From NCBI GenBank assembly GCA_009761415.1, contig QUOL01000013.1, positions 176,501 through 240,500 of the forward strand: a stretch of DNA of 64,000 nucleotides. The letters are read 5' to 3'. Position numbers and translations under genes: made by a program. This DNA is from Sarcomyxa edulis. Lineage: Eukaryota > Basidiomycota > Agaricomycetes > Agaricales > Mycenaceae. The notes below the pieces were generated by a model. The model was not told the origin of the DNA and made no database searches. It saw nothing but the letters and a program-made list of their open reading frames with translations. Shown here piece after piece: positions 22,599 through 33,126 of the stretch. Numbering within the stretch: the stretch's first letter is position 1; each line of letters opens with the position of its first letter.

Positions 22599-24065
22599 TC
22601 ATGATGAGCAAATGTTCTCCAATTCGAGCTCTACATCGACCATGCTAGGTCGGTCGTCTGGATTGAGGGACCAGCAACGGTTGAGAAGTTGCCAGATCTC
22701 TGATCCATAGTCGTAGGACGCGGTATCATCCGGTCCTGGAGGCATGATACCAGCTTCAATGTCTTTGATTACTTGATAATCTCGAACACGGTGGTGGTAA
22801 GGGATGTTCCCTGTCAATAGCTATTGAAAGCTCGATCAGCGTTCATCCGGTCTTCAACCAGAGTAATGCTTACTTCATAGGCTGTACATGCAAACGACCA
22901 TACATCAGATGGAAGTCGTGGAAGACACGTCTCATCGCGGAGAAACTCGGGGCTTTGCCACCTCAAGGGAGCAGCATCGGGGCTAGATGCTGTGTTGCCA
23001 GTGTTTCCTACCAGGTCCTCGATGACCTTGGAAAGGCCAAAATCAGAAATGACAGCTTCCCCATCATCCGTTATGAGGATATTATTCTAAGAATGGGGTT
23101 AGAGAGCGGCAGTAGAGACAAACAAAGACGCGACTCACACCCTTCAGGTCGCCATGTACAATCGGAGGTTTGAGAGTATGAAGGTATCTCAATCCTCGAG
23201 CGATATCGCGAATCTAAAACCAGAAGATGAGCACGAGAGTCTTCTGAGTCAAGAGAACCTGATATTACAAGTATCATCCTATTGGCCCCCGGCTTCAACT
23301 TCAAATAATCGACGGCGCTTCCGTTACCGTACCATTTCATGATCATGGCTGGGCGCCCACTCATGTGATATGAAGTGCCAAACAATCGGACGATGTTCGG
23401 GTGATCAAGGCGATGCCAGACATAGACCTCGCGATTCAGTCTCTGAGACTTCGTGAGCAAGTATAGAGGATGGTTCGAGGAGGCTTCTTTACCTTCCGCG
23501 CTCGAACGCCGTCTTCATCCTCTTTGGCTAGCACCCGAAGCAGCTTGATAGCTACCTAAAGATGTGATCAAGAAGTTAGCTATCGAGCCGACGAACATGA
23601 GCGCGCTCAGCCACTTACTTGGACTTGAGTATCTATTTCCTCCCCACCCTCATCCGATGCGACTCTGCGTTCCCATCCTCCAAGATAGATATCGCAAAAC
23701 CCTCCATGACAGAGTGGAACAGGTGATATAGTCTTGACGTATCTGGTCAAGTCAACGATACCAACTATGGGTGAGCTAAGAGAAGCAGGGGTCTCTGGCG
23801 TCTCGGATTGGAAAACATCACGGGACGATGCTTTTATCGGGATGCATAGCTGTGGAAGTTCCTGCTGGGGCTTCGTGATGGTTACCTGTGGAATGGTCCA
23901 CCATTTCGGATGATCTGAAGAACAATCCGGGTCGTACGTCGTAGACGCAAGACAAGCATCGTCGCGCGCTATGGGCAGTTTCAGCCGTTCGTGCTCGTCG
24001 TCGTTTAGAGGGCTATTATTGCACCCAGTTAGATTCTGGACGAAGTAACATTGGGTTACGGCCAT
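22599..24065 (-). CDS. Protein kinase, TKL-like, agaric type
   Basis: Ser/Thr (or dual) protein kinase. The N-terminal part of about 110 residues has no domain I recognise. The glycine loop is HGGFCDIYLGGW, the ATP lysine lies in VAIKLLRVLA, and EVYVWHRLDHPNIVRLFG follows. The catalytic loop is HGDLKGNNILI, with HGD in place of the common HRD. DFGLSKVIEDL, APLRWQSPEFL, and PSDVWSFACTAYE follow, then the C-lobe ends DDRPSMVDVELELENICSS. At least seven exons have consistent GT-AG borders. Essential residues (Lys, Asp in HGD, Asn, DFG Asp) are present, so it should be active. HGDLK and RWQSPE are typical of kinase families expanded in mushroom fungi. No signal peptide is seen. Confidence 0.88.
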
Positions 24066-24688
24066 CCTGGAAGAGAGTCAACAAAAAGGAAATAGTGGGT
24101 GCATACCACTGCTGCACAGATATTGCAGCAGTCGAATGGGGGATTTTTGGGGAGATGGGATGGTCACTGGAAAGTACTGCCCCGAATACTCTCACAATGT
24201 ACACGCTGGCTCATAGACGCCCAAAGAAGTAAACTTTATATGACACACTGCGCACAGCACATTCGTCTTTCCCGACATTCTTTCCGATGTATTAGGAGCG
24301 CGTTTGCGGGTTGACTGTCCTGAATAGGAAATAGAAAGACCATATCGTGCACACTAGAGGCCAGCTGCTAAAAACCCGAGGTCTTAGAAGATGTTATCGA
24401 GGTATGCAACGCGGTTGCGGGTCATGGCGTATGGGACAGGAATTCTCGAATTTCTACTCTCAGAAGAGACCCATAGACTTTGTCTATGATAGCTGGCAAT
24501 TATCACATGAGCTGGTAATGCTGTTAACGGCAGTAACACAGCATTCAATGATTCGGCGCGCAAAAGTACCGTCAAGAGATAAACTCACCTATCCAGAAGG
24601 AATATGGTGGGTATCATAGTATACGCTGCAGTACCTGAATTACTCGTTCGCAGGAACTCGAAGGATAATTTGATGACACAAGACGAAA
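24066..24688. other. Intergenic region
   Basis: I see nothing convincing. Short frames on both strands lack motifs. The kinase promoter is at the left end, and the 3' end of LSM6 (minus) at the right. Confidence 0.5.
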
Positions 24689-25107
24689 TTACAAAGCTTC
24701 TGCAGCTGATATATACAGTACTGGAACAGAATAATTCAGTACGAATGTCAAGGGTTTGAAATAAGGATCTGAAGCACCGTTGTTCCCTCGAATGAAAGCA
24801 TCACCGTAGCGATTCGTCACAACACCATTGACGTGCTCTTCAGTCTGCTCTAGAGCAATATTCATGTATCCATCAAGACAAGATAAAACTCCTAGAGAAA
24901 CGAATCTATTACTGATCAGCATAGCTCAAGAAAACATTACGCACCCTGATAGTCTACACCAGAGGTCAATCGGACGATAACACGTTTTCCTACCACTCCT
25001 TTCAGAAAATCGGTGGGCGAACCTGTGGTATGTGTTGGTGGTGGAGGTGGCGGGGATTGATCTTCAGGAGGGGGAGGAGGAGGAGGTGTCGATTCTGGTT
25101 CACTCAT
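24689..25107 (-). CDS. LSM6: U6 snRNA-associated Sm-like protein LSm6
   Basis: LSm6 is a ring subunit of the nuclear LSm2-8 complex that binds the 3' end of U6 snRNA, and of the cytoplasmic LSm1-7 complex in mRNA decay. The Sm1 motif (TDFLKGVVGKRVIVRLTSG, then VDYQG) joins across an intron to VLSCLDGYMNIALEQTEEHV and then YGDAFIRGNN. A 57-nt intron (donor GTGCTT, acceptor TTCCAG) must be removed to join RGNN to VLYISAAEAL, the normal Sm2 end. This intron has no stop and keeps frame, so it looks like coding sequence. The N-terminus carries a proline run (STPPPPPPPEDQSPPPPPP) not usual for this short protein. The start is set at MSEPES; MTLA four codons upstream is possible. Confidence 0.93.
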
Positions 25108-25531
25108 GGCTAATGTCAACCTGAAGTTCGTTCAATTGCAGAGGTTTCGCAATTTGCATCTTTCGGCATTTGCCGAGCCTCAACTTGTCCTCGAACTCAT
25201 CAGTAACTCATGCCACAAGTCGAGTACTTAGTCCTCCCCATTAGGGCGTCACCTTTCGATACCTCGACTGGCGGATGTGCATAGTTATACACATTTGTGT
25301 AATTGAAGGTCACCTTTTCATACAATGGCACCCGTCATCCGGAAAACCACACTATCGAGGTGAGGCTCAAGAATTTAGAACGAACTTGGTGGAGGACTTG
25401 ATCATCCAGAGTTGTGGAGTATGTTCTAAGATTCAAACACCTCAGAGTCAAAGGATAGCAGCTGGCTGCTGAGGTGACGAACAACAAAGCGATCCTCGCA
25501 GGTACTATGAGAGCACATTGAATGCTCTAGT
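25108..25531. other. Intergenic region between LSM6 and F-box protein 1
   Basis: LSM6 promoter and the 3' side of the F-box gene (both minus strand). No gene, repeat, or motif was seen. Confidence 0.5.
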
Positions 25532-27171
25532 TCAAGTCACTGAACATAGATACTGCGACAGAACACTGAGACTACTCGAAACCTGCATATTTAGTCCTTT
25601 CTGAGTCCAGTCCTTCACGAGTCCACTTAGTCCTTTATGAGTCCACTCATCAAAAAATGCGAGACCGTGATCCACAAACACCGTGAGTCCGACCGATTCC
25701 AGACGAGAGACTCCTTGGTGTGAAGTACCGGCATCTGTATCTGGCCACCATCGAGATTCTATCATCTGAGTGAGAATTTCCATAGCGCCGTCGGCTAAGG
25801 GAATATGGACGTTCGTGAGGTGCCGAAGAAAGGGATGTGCGGGATCATAAGTAAGAAGTTGAAGAGTTGAAGAGGTGCTGCGCCAGGGGGAAGTCAAGTG
25901 CAGGGTACGAAGTGATGGCATTGTTTGGAGTACTTCAAGCATTTCTTTCTCCGTAAAAGAATAAGATGCAGAGAATGTGTGAATATCACACGACGAGCGG
26001 GATTGAAGGTCAGTGTAGGCTTGGTGAGGCCAGTGAGGTATATCTTGATCTGCTAAACTGATCTCGTTGAGGGCTGGGAGTGTGAGTTTCTGTAATAGCC
26101 GAGGTAGCCCTGCGTCGCGGCAAGAGACTACATGCAGACTACGTAGTTTGGGAAAAACGATCCGCAAGTTCGAGTCGACGTCAAGGTGTTCGACCTTAGC
26201 GGATCTTATTATGAGCGAGAGGGTTACAAGGTTGATACATCGCCTGGATAGTTCGCGGATGTCAATCAAACGGAGGTGGATAGATCGAAGACAAAGGTTC
26301 ACGAGTTGATGAAAAGGTAATGGCAGGGTTTGGATGTTGGTGATCGGCTCTCCGTGAAATCTAAACTCTACAGAACGAAGTCGAGGAGCGTCCATGAACA
26401 GGGTATCGGTCGTATCGAATTCAAAATCAGGGACAGTCATGACGAGGTGCTCTAAAAGGCCTACATGGCCAGATTGGTGCTTCAATATGTGCGTCCAAAG
26501 GGGCCAAGTCAAAGTCAAGCGCACGGTCCAACAAGAGGGGAAGAAACGGATGATTTCCTTGGGTTCGATATCAATGGACGGAGCGCCGATTCTTTCCTTG
26601 AAATCCAAGTTCAAGGAGAGCGGTAAGGATTTCGCTCTTCCAAAACAGATATTCGCTTCGTTCAACTGGGTAATGCATTTCTCCGTGGACGAGCAACTGA
26701 CATTTATATTTGTCCAGAGCAATGGAAACTCTAGGGCAATGTTTCTCCAGGCTGAACAGATTCCGCAAAGTAGGAGTGGGGAGGAGGAGGAGGAGGAGCG
26801 TGGACAAGAGAAAGGATCAGTCACGAGAACGAAAATGTCTGCCAAGAGCTCTGGTGGAAGACGGCGGACTGGAGAAATGACTGCCTTATACGCGTCCACC
26901 TGTCCTTGAAGCGCAGAGTGCTCCTGCTCGAGTCTACCCAAAGCCGCACGAACTCGTTGTATCTCGCCCTCGAGACGCCTAAGTGCGTTTTGTCTGTTTG
27001 AGATGGTATCTTTCACTGCGATCGATTCGGGTTCGGTAGGAACGAGATTCGTGCGAAAGATTTCGATTAGTTGGGGGTCCTGATGTTACGAGCAGATGAA
27101 CATTGTGGCAGGGCGTCTAAGGTCAGGGTACGAACCGTCATTCCTGTCAAGTTCAGATCCATCATATCCAT
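25532..27171 (-). CDS. F-box protein 1, agaric coiled-coil type
   Basis: Probable substrate adaptor of an SCF ubiquitin ligase. Exon 1 is only 12 codons (27136-27171, MDMMDLNLTGMT). A 56-nt intron ends CATCAG, and exon 2 (25532-27079) opens DPQLIEIFRTNLVP. A coiled coil (RRLEGEIQRVRAALGRLEQE) precedes the F-box-like block SPVRRLPPELLADIFVLV and ICSAWRNIALEFPLLW. The remaining roughly 380 residues look like degenerate leucine-rich repeats (LRSVEFRFHG, LPALNEISLAD, MPSLRTLHLTS). The two-exon model is supported by the paralogue at 45473-47073, which has the same junction. The target is unknown. Confidence 0.82.
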
Positions 27172-27588
27172 CGCAGTCCTACTCAAAATCTTGACACGAC
27201 GCTGCACTACTGTCAAATGGTTCGGCCCAGTAAGAGTTCGATGTACTAGTAACGCTCACAGTATCAATCCTAGGTTAACCCCAAGCACCAGTACTGCAGA
27301 ATTAGTATCCTGTCAAAGCTGCAGTAGTGTCGCACGTCTCGAAGATTCTGAGTGCCAATGCAACTGCCAGTGTAATCGGCAACGTATCTTACCTAGCTTC
27401 AAGTTCAAGTTGAAGGAGATTTTAGTTTGTCTTACTATGAGAGCGTGAGAAGAAGCTTCAACTCGGAGAGTCACGGTCACGAGTTCGTCACACAAATTAG
27501 ACTTTGTTGCGATGAAAGTTGAAGCAAGGAAGATAAAATTAACATAAATTACGACAGTCATCTATACAATTAAAACCACCACATAACA
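27172..27588. other. Intergenic region
   Basis: Promoter of F-box protein 1 and the 3' flank of the Kelch-MYND gene. Short frames in both directions lack motifs; nothing else was seen. Confidence 0.5.
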
Positions 27589-30009
27589 TCAACTTTTGTA
27601 GCATTTATGTTTGATTTTATGTTCTTTCCACCCGTCTTTCATGCATTGCGTGTCGCAAAAGAACGCACGCCCGTTACAAGCCCCTAAGGAATCGACGTAG
27701 GTTAGTCTGAAGAAAGAATAACGTTGATAACAAAGTCCCATACCTCCACACTTCCTCCATGGACCTGCATTGCCACAACCGAAGCATCGCTGCCACGGAC
27801 CTGCCTTCGCCGTCCTCGACTCTTCATCTAAATCGACGTCTTCGAAGAACCCACCCGGTACGTCCATTCTCAACTCCCACAAATCATTGTAACTCCGAGA
27901 AACATGCTGAGCATGGGACGGTACATACTGAGTGTTGATGTATCCTCCGAATAGAAAGGTTTTGCCTGTGTTAGGGTCCGAAACAAGGTGAGCTTGCGCT
28001 CGGTAAGTAGGGAAACCCCGAGTAAGGATTTGTTTCCATCTTGCAGGCGACGCATGCGTAGAAGTCTGTTCTGCTTCGCTGGAAGGGTCCGCGCCATACA
28101 TGAACGTGTCCGCGTAGTAAGAGAAGGTGAAGACGTCATCCTTGGTGGCGTAGGCTGTCGGTACAGTAGGACTAAATCCTCCAAAGACGATCGCTTTGTC
28201 GAGTTTCGAATTCTGTGAGACAACAGAAACTTTGAATACAACCAAGAGTATCAGATGAGGGATTAACAAACATATGTGCATGCCATCTCCGTTCTCGGCG
28301 ATGGAGGGTTGCCTTTGATGCGCTCTCTTTGCCATTTCTCTGCTCTGATATCGAACGTCCAAAAGTCGATCAAACCATATGCATTTAGGGCACCATGATC
28401 TTGGTGGAACATCGCTGCCTCTTGTCGGTTGGCATCTCCGTACAGTAGGTGGATTATGTTTTTGTCCTTACCAACCCACATTGTCGTAAACCTCCTTGGA
28501 CCAGGCGATGCATAGGACGCCGTCTTTGGGACTGGCTCTCCACTAATTCGCCGCCAAACCTTCTTCTCGATATCGAGTTCGAGGAACAAGCTGCAGCCAA
28601 GGGCGCACGTACTGTGTGTCCCTCCAAAGACGTAGAGTTTTCCGTTCACGCATTGCATGGTATAGTCGAGGATTCTGTTTTTCGGGTATGGCCATTGACC
28701 ACCTCCCTTGTAGGTCGTCTTGATATAGCTCCACGCATTAGTCACAAGATCGAAGTAGTCAACCTGCGGCCGCCCAGTAAAGAGATACGCTTTAGACTCG
28801 TCGACGGCCATCGAATAGCCTACGAGGTCGTCCGTGACGGCCTTGGAAACAGGGAACGCTGGTAAACGTTGCCACTCGTCCAATTTAGCGAGATTTATAC
28901 GCCAAAAATCGCGGTACCATGGACCTTTGAGATTCTTCTCGCCGCCGAGAACGTAAAAATAACCTGAGGAGAGGAAACGACAATTGAGGGTTGTTCTGTC
29001 CCGGACTCAAGGATACGACTTACTCTTCCACTGAAAGCTAGCGAAGCCATTTCGAGAGGTCATGCCGCCGGACTTTATCGAGTTAATCTTTTTCCAGGAC
29101 CCCTGGACTTGTAATTGAGGATCTTGGATAGCCAGACGGGGTACAAGCTTCGGATCCGGGTGCCTAAGACCAGTTCGTTTCCTCATGGTCTCCATAGGCA
29201 TTAGGAGTCTGATCTCAGAGTTCAAGTGGTGGTCTGGGACGGAATGAATCGTCGTGTGTCCTAGCCATGTGCGGTGTACTCCCGCTCCGGTGTTCCCAAG
29301 AGCAAGGAAGATGTCGGATTGCGAGACTAGGGCCTTGATTCGCTGCATGTAATGTTGATAGTCATCGATAACAAAATCAAACCAGTCTAAAAAGCGAATA
29401 TGAGTTTTGGACTTAACGTCTTCATGTGAACCGGCAAGGCACTCACCGAACAAAGGCGTGGCTGCGGTAGACGCACACCTCACATTCGTAATAAGTGCAT
29501 CCACTTCCTCAGACCACATGAGAGCCTAGGATCAAGCACATAATGAGAACGGAATTTTCAAATCGAGAAAAATAGATCATGCTCACGCCTTCATAATCTT
29601 TCAACCTGATCCGAGAAGTAATGGCACCGTTGAGCGACATAGCCACAAATGCATGATCAGTAGCATTGTGCCTGAATGAGTCCGCGTACGTCTTGGATAT
29701 CATACCACTGCCTTCCCGAAGTGGCAAAGGAGCTCCGAGCAAAAAACTAGCCGCGGTGACGTAGAATTTAGATGCTTTGTCGTACTGGTAGTCCCTGAAG
29801 TGCATCTCGGCTGTGGTATGCACTATACACCAGCGGCGCATGCGTAGCCGTTCTTCTTCTTGTTGAGAAGCGGATGACCTCTCGGAACCCTGGCTCAGCG
29901 AAACCGGGATTGGAACCACCTTCGGAGCTGCAAACGCGGAGCTGCCATATCGTGCTAGCAAGTCAGCAGCTATTGCGTCTTGAAAGGCTTTGTCTGGATC
30001 CACTGGCAT
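27589..30009 (-). CDS. Kelch-repeat protein with C-terminal MYND zinc finger
   Basis: The N-terminal part (PDKAFQDAIAADLLARYGSS, WCIVHTTAEMHFRDYQYDKA) looks helical, perhaps TPR-like, about 230 residues. Kelch-type repeats follow (WRINLAKLDEWQRLP, VNGKLYVFGGTHS, KAIVFGGFSP, GKTFLFGGYINTQY), probably a beta-propeller. The end is a MYND finger: CFGCGNAGPWRKCGG, CNGRAFFCDTQC, WKEHKIKHKC, with the full set of Cys and His. MYND fingers bind short peptides and Kelch propellers bind partners, so an adaptor or scaffold role is likely. No catalytic domain is seen. The start is the ATG of MPVDPDKAF (30009), because further upstream only TTG is in frame. Four ACGCGT boxes lie just upstream, suggesting G1/S expression. 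Confidence 0.85.
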
Positions 30010-30511
30010 GGGAACTTTGGAAGCAGGGTTGGAACTTGGCAAAACTTGGTCAAAACGCGTCGCGACTCGAAAAAAACAAAGCCTAATTTGCGTGAGAACG
30101 TTTACGTAACCCTTCGTCGCTGGGTTCGAATTCCGAAATCAGGACGCGTCACTGACGCGTCGATATCTACAAAATTTGGAGATATCTACTTACGCGCAAA
30201 ACGCGTCAAAACCGGTAGTAGCAGTACCTAAAAAGCTGTATATCAACAAGCCCCTGTTCTCCGGGTTAGCTAGACAGATGAACATTCATCTTTGAAGAAC
30301 GCACTCCAAACATTATTTTCGTGCAGGCCTAGATAGCAGTACAAACAAAGTTCACAAACAAAGATATACATTGAGCTTCCCAAAGAAAATGGTAAGCAGT
30401 ATACGGTATGAGCAAGCCTCCTTCACCTACCATAAAACCCGGAAAACCAACCGACATCCACGAGGAAATAAACACCAGCACCAATCCACCTCTCTCCAAG
30501 TAAGTAACAAA
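30010..30511. other. Promoter region of the Kelch-MYND gene and 3' flank of the membrane protein
   Basis: The right end is the 3' flank of the minus-strand gene ending at 30512. The left part holds the ACGCGT cluster (30055-30206). No gene was seen. Confidence 0.6.
30055..30206. promoter_or_regulatory. Cluster of four ACGCGT (MCB-like) boxes
   Basis: ACGCGT occurs at 30055, 30144, 30155, and 30201, within 152 bp and 46-190 bp upstream of the Kelch-MYND start. Two of the four extend to ACGCGTCA, matching the ACGCGTNA form. In yeasts these boxes bind MBF and drive G1/S genes. One hexamer per about 4 kb is expected by chance. Confidence 0.65.
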
Positions 30512-32191
30512 TCAATCCGCAGCATAAACAGGCGGCAACTCCGTCAAGTCGTCTGGCTCTGGATCTAAGTCACGATTCAACCGCACTCCGCTATCAGTGT
30601 GTATAATGGGTTGTTGTGTCGATGGTCCTGAGGAAGAAGATCCGGTTACTGGATATGATAGAGCTGCAAGTGTTTGTTCGTTCTTCAAGGCTCGAAGCGG
30701 GGCTGAGGAGATGGCGAGTGATTGTTGTGGTCCATCAGCTGAAGGCTGAGTTGAAAGACTAGTAGGAGAAGGCCGTGCTGGACTCGTAGCCTGAGTAGGT
30801 GAACCGTACTTCAAGCGGTACGGGTCTATTACTACACTACCGCCTGTCGTACCACTCGCACTGCCACTCTGCGATGGTAAAGATGACGGTAATTCCGTGA
30901 TCAGACCACTCATCTGTCTCCCTCCCTCTCCTCCTTCCATAGAAGTGTATGTGTATGGCGAGAAAGGCTGAGCCTCAAGAGATGCTCCTGGACTTGTCCC
31001 ATTTCCATTTCGATTCCGTTTATACCGCAGTAAGAGCCCCAGTATCAATAGAAGAAGTGCCAGACCGCCTACGACACCTCCAACGATGGCGCCCACCGGG
31101 GCCTTACTTTTGTGAGACCCACTGCTTGGACTCGAAGATACAGCTGCAGAGCTAGTACTGGTACTCGAAGAACTCGTCGTGGTCGTCGCTGTGGTCGTGG
31201 AGGTGGTAGTCGTACTCTGGGGAGTAGTAACATAGAAATAATCAACCATAAGCGGTGTCGTCTCGCTCGTCCCAGTGTACGTCACGACGAGAGAATGATT
31301 CGAAGGGCTCAGTTCCGGTGTGGTGAATAAAATTTGGTTGAATAGCGTTCCGCCGGGGACGTTATTCTCACCTGTTATGGTGAAGGTAATCGGGGATCCT
31401 GAATCGACGGCGTACGTGCCAGAACTAGTAATTCCATCAGGCAGCAGACCGACTAGCGTTGCCGATGTTCCTGTGAAGAAATGCGTTTCGAAATCATGAC
31501 TCGAAAAAAGCGAATTCAACTCGAAGAACGTACCACTAAATTGAAAGGTCATCTCAGACCCAGTCGTATTCGTCACATTCACAATCCCCAGACTCGGAAA
31601 CCACCCACTCCCATGATACGTAATCGCAGGATCCTGATTCTGGATCTGCAACACCTCTCCCGCCAGACTCACATCCGTAAAGTCCGAAGGCGTATATAGA
31701 AAATAATCGAACCAGAACGTATGCCCACTGGAAGTAGTGTTGACCGTCACTGTATGTTGCCCGTCAGCAACTTGAGCCAAGTCACATAGGATGAAGTTGT
31801 TATCGTGTTCGGATGTGGCTTGTGGTGGGAGGGATCCGATACTGATTTGGTCGACTGAACAGGTCCAGGTGGGCGTGCTTTGGTCGGATGTGTCCATGCT
31901 GCCGTAGACGCGAATGGATGTGCCTAGAAGAAAATGGAAGGAAATGTCGGTCAAAACGATGTTTCGCACAAGCTATATACTTCGTACACGAACATCCTCG
32001 AAGGCTGGGCGGAGCTTACCATTGAACACAAATGCGATCCCGGCATTATTCGTGCTTGTCCCATGAAGAGTGTGGTTATACTCTGGGCCGTAGATCCCAA
32101 ACGAATCCTGACTCCCTTGATCCACGGTCCACGTTCCCGTGTATTTGACTCTCGGGTCAGTGTCGTCAACGACAACGCGGCGGGTAGCCAT
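30512..32191 (-). CDS. Ser/Thr-rich one-pass membrane protein, agaric type
   Basis: Exon 1 (about 32009-32191) encodes MATRRVVVDDTDPRVKYTGT. A GTAAGC intron leads to a long exon that begins GTSIRVYGSMDTSD. The extracellular part has two beta-rich blocks (FWFDYFLYTPSDFTDVS and LMVDYFYVTTPQ), followed by a Ser/Thr mucin-like stalk, one helix (AIVGGVVGGLALLLLILGLL) with a basic stop-transfer RYKRNRN, and a Ser/Pro-rich cytoplasmic tail ending LPPVYAAD. VVVDDTDP at the start is shared by many such agaric proteins of unknown role. No cleavable signal peptide is seen at the chosen ATG; an upstream frame from 32335 gives a hydrophobic, Ser/Pro-rich extension that could serve as one. Cell-surface sensing is a guess. 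Confidence 0.78.
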
Positions 32192-33126
32192 ACTGTACTG
32201 CTTGGCAGTGAGAGTGACGGGGATAGTGGGAGTGGTTCGGCACTGCGGCGGGTGGTGAGGAGAGGACACAACAGAAGGAGAAGGAGAGATAGAAACAGAG
32301 ACAGAAGGAGAAAATAGGAATAGTCCCGGGATCAACGAGATACATGCACATACGGACTTTGCAGGCTGGTCACTAGTGTATCTTTAGCGCTGAGCGCCCG
32401 CGTCGTCGTCGTCGTCGTCGTATCATGACCCTTGATCAATCCGAGTCGATATAGCGGTGGCCAGTCCCTGGATATCGGAGGTACGCAGGGTCTTGTCAAT
32501 ATCACCAGGGATACAAAGGGATGCACTAGAAAGGTATCTGGATTGCGATTCGACAGCATCGATAAATGTGATTCTATCGCAGTCCGCATGATAGTAACAA
32601 AACTGTGAAGACAAAAAGGCTGCGCCACTGATATTTGGTCAGATATACGGATATACAACCACGAAAGTAGCTACCCACTCACATTGTATCCAGCAACAAT
32701 TACAGTGTATATATATGTATCTGGGCGCTGAAGCTCCCAGTGTTTCCTCCACGTCTAGATATCGATGTTAAGGAGGAACTTGAACATATGTTCGGGGTAT
32801 TCGGCGAGTGAAACCATGATGCGTGATATCGATGGAGTCTTGTAAGTATAGAGATAGATGGGGGCACGGAATTCTGTGCCGGGTAGAATTGTACGCGGGG
32901 GACATGAGAGATACCTACAGCTTTCCATGGCCCTTGGGGTAGATGTGCTAGCAATACGAAGTACTGGCCCAATGCCCGTGTTACGGTAGCAGGCACTGGC
33001 ACTGTTCGCCGTCGTGGTTGCAGTGACTTTAAATGGGCGCTGTGGATAGCCCCGATCACATTACATAATCGTATCCCTTCTCCTCCTCCTCCCCCCACCA
33101 TCCATTGGTACACCACCACCGTCAGG
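32192..33126. other. Divergent promoter region between the membrane protein and the mannosyltransferase
   Basis: About 930 bp between two divergent genes. It holds a short (GTC)n microsatellite at 32400-32421 and otherwise mixed sequence. Minus-strand frames here (for example 32700-33239) have no motif and are not accepted. Confidence 0.5.
32400..32421. repeat. (GTC)7 microsatellite
   Basis: Seven uninterrupted GTC units between the membrane protein gene and the mannosyltransferase gene. Confidence 0.85.

Noticed and set aside
30060..30135. tRNA-like GGTTCGAATTCC box
   Set aside because: The T-loop-like string has one base too many, and no matching acceptor stem, anticodon arm, or A box could be placed.
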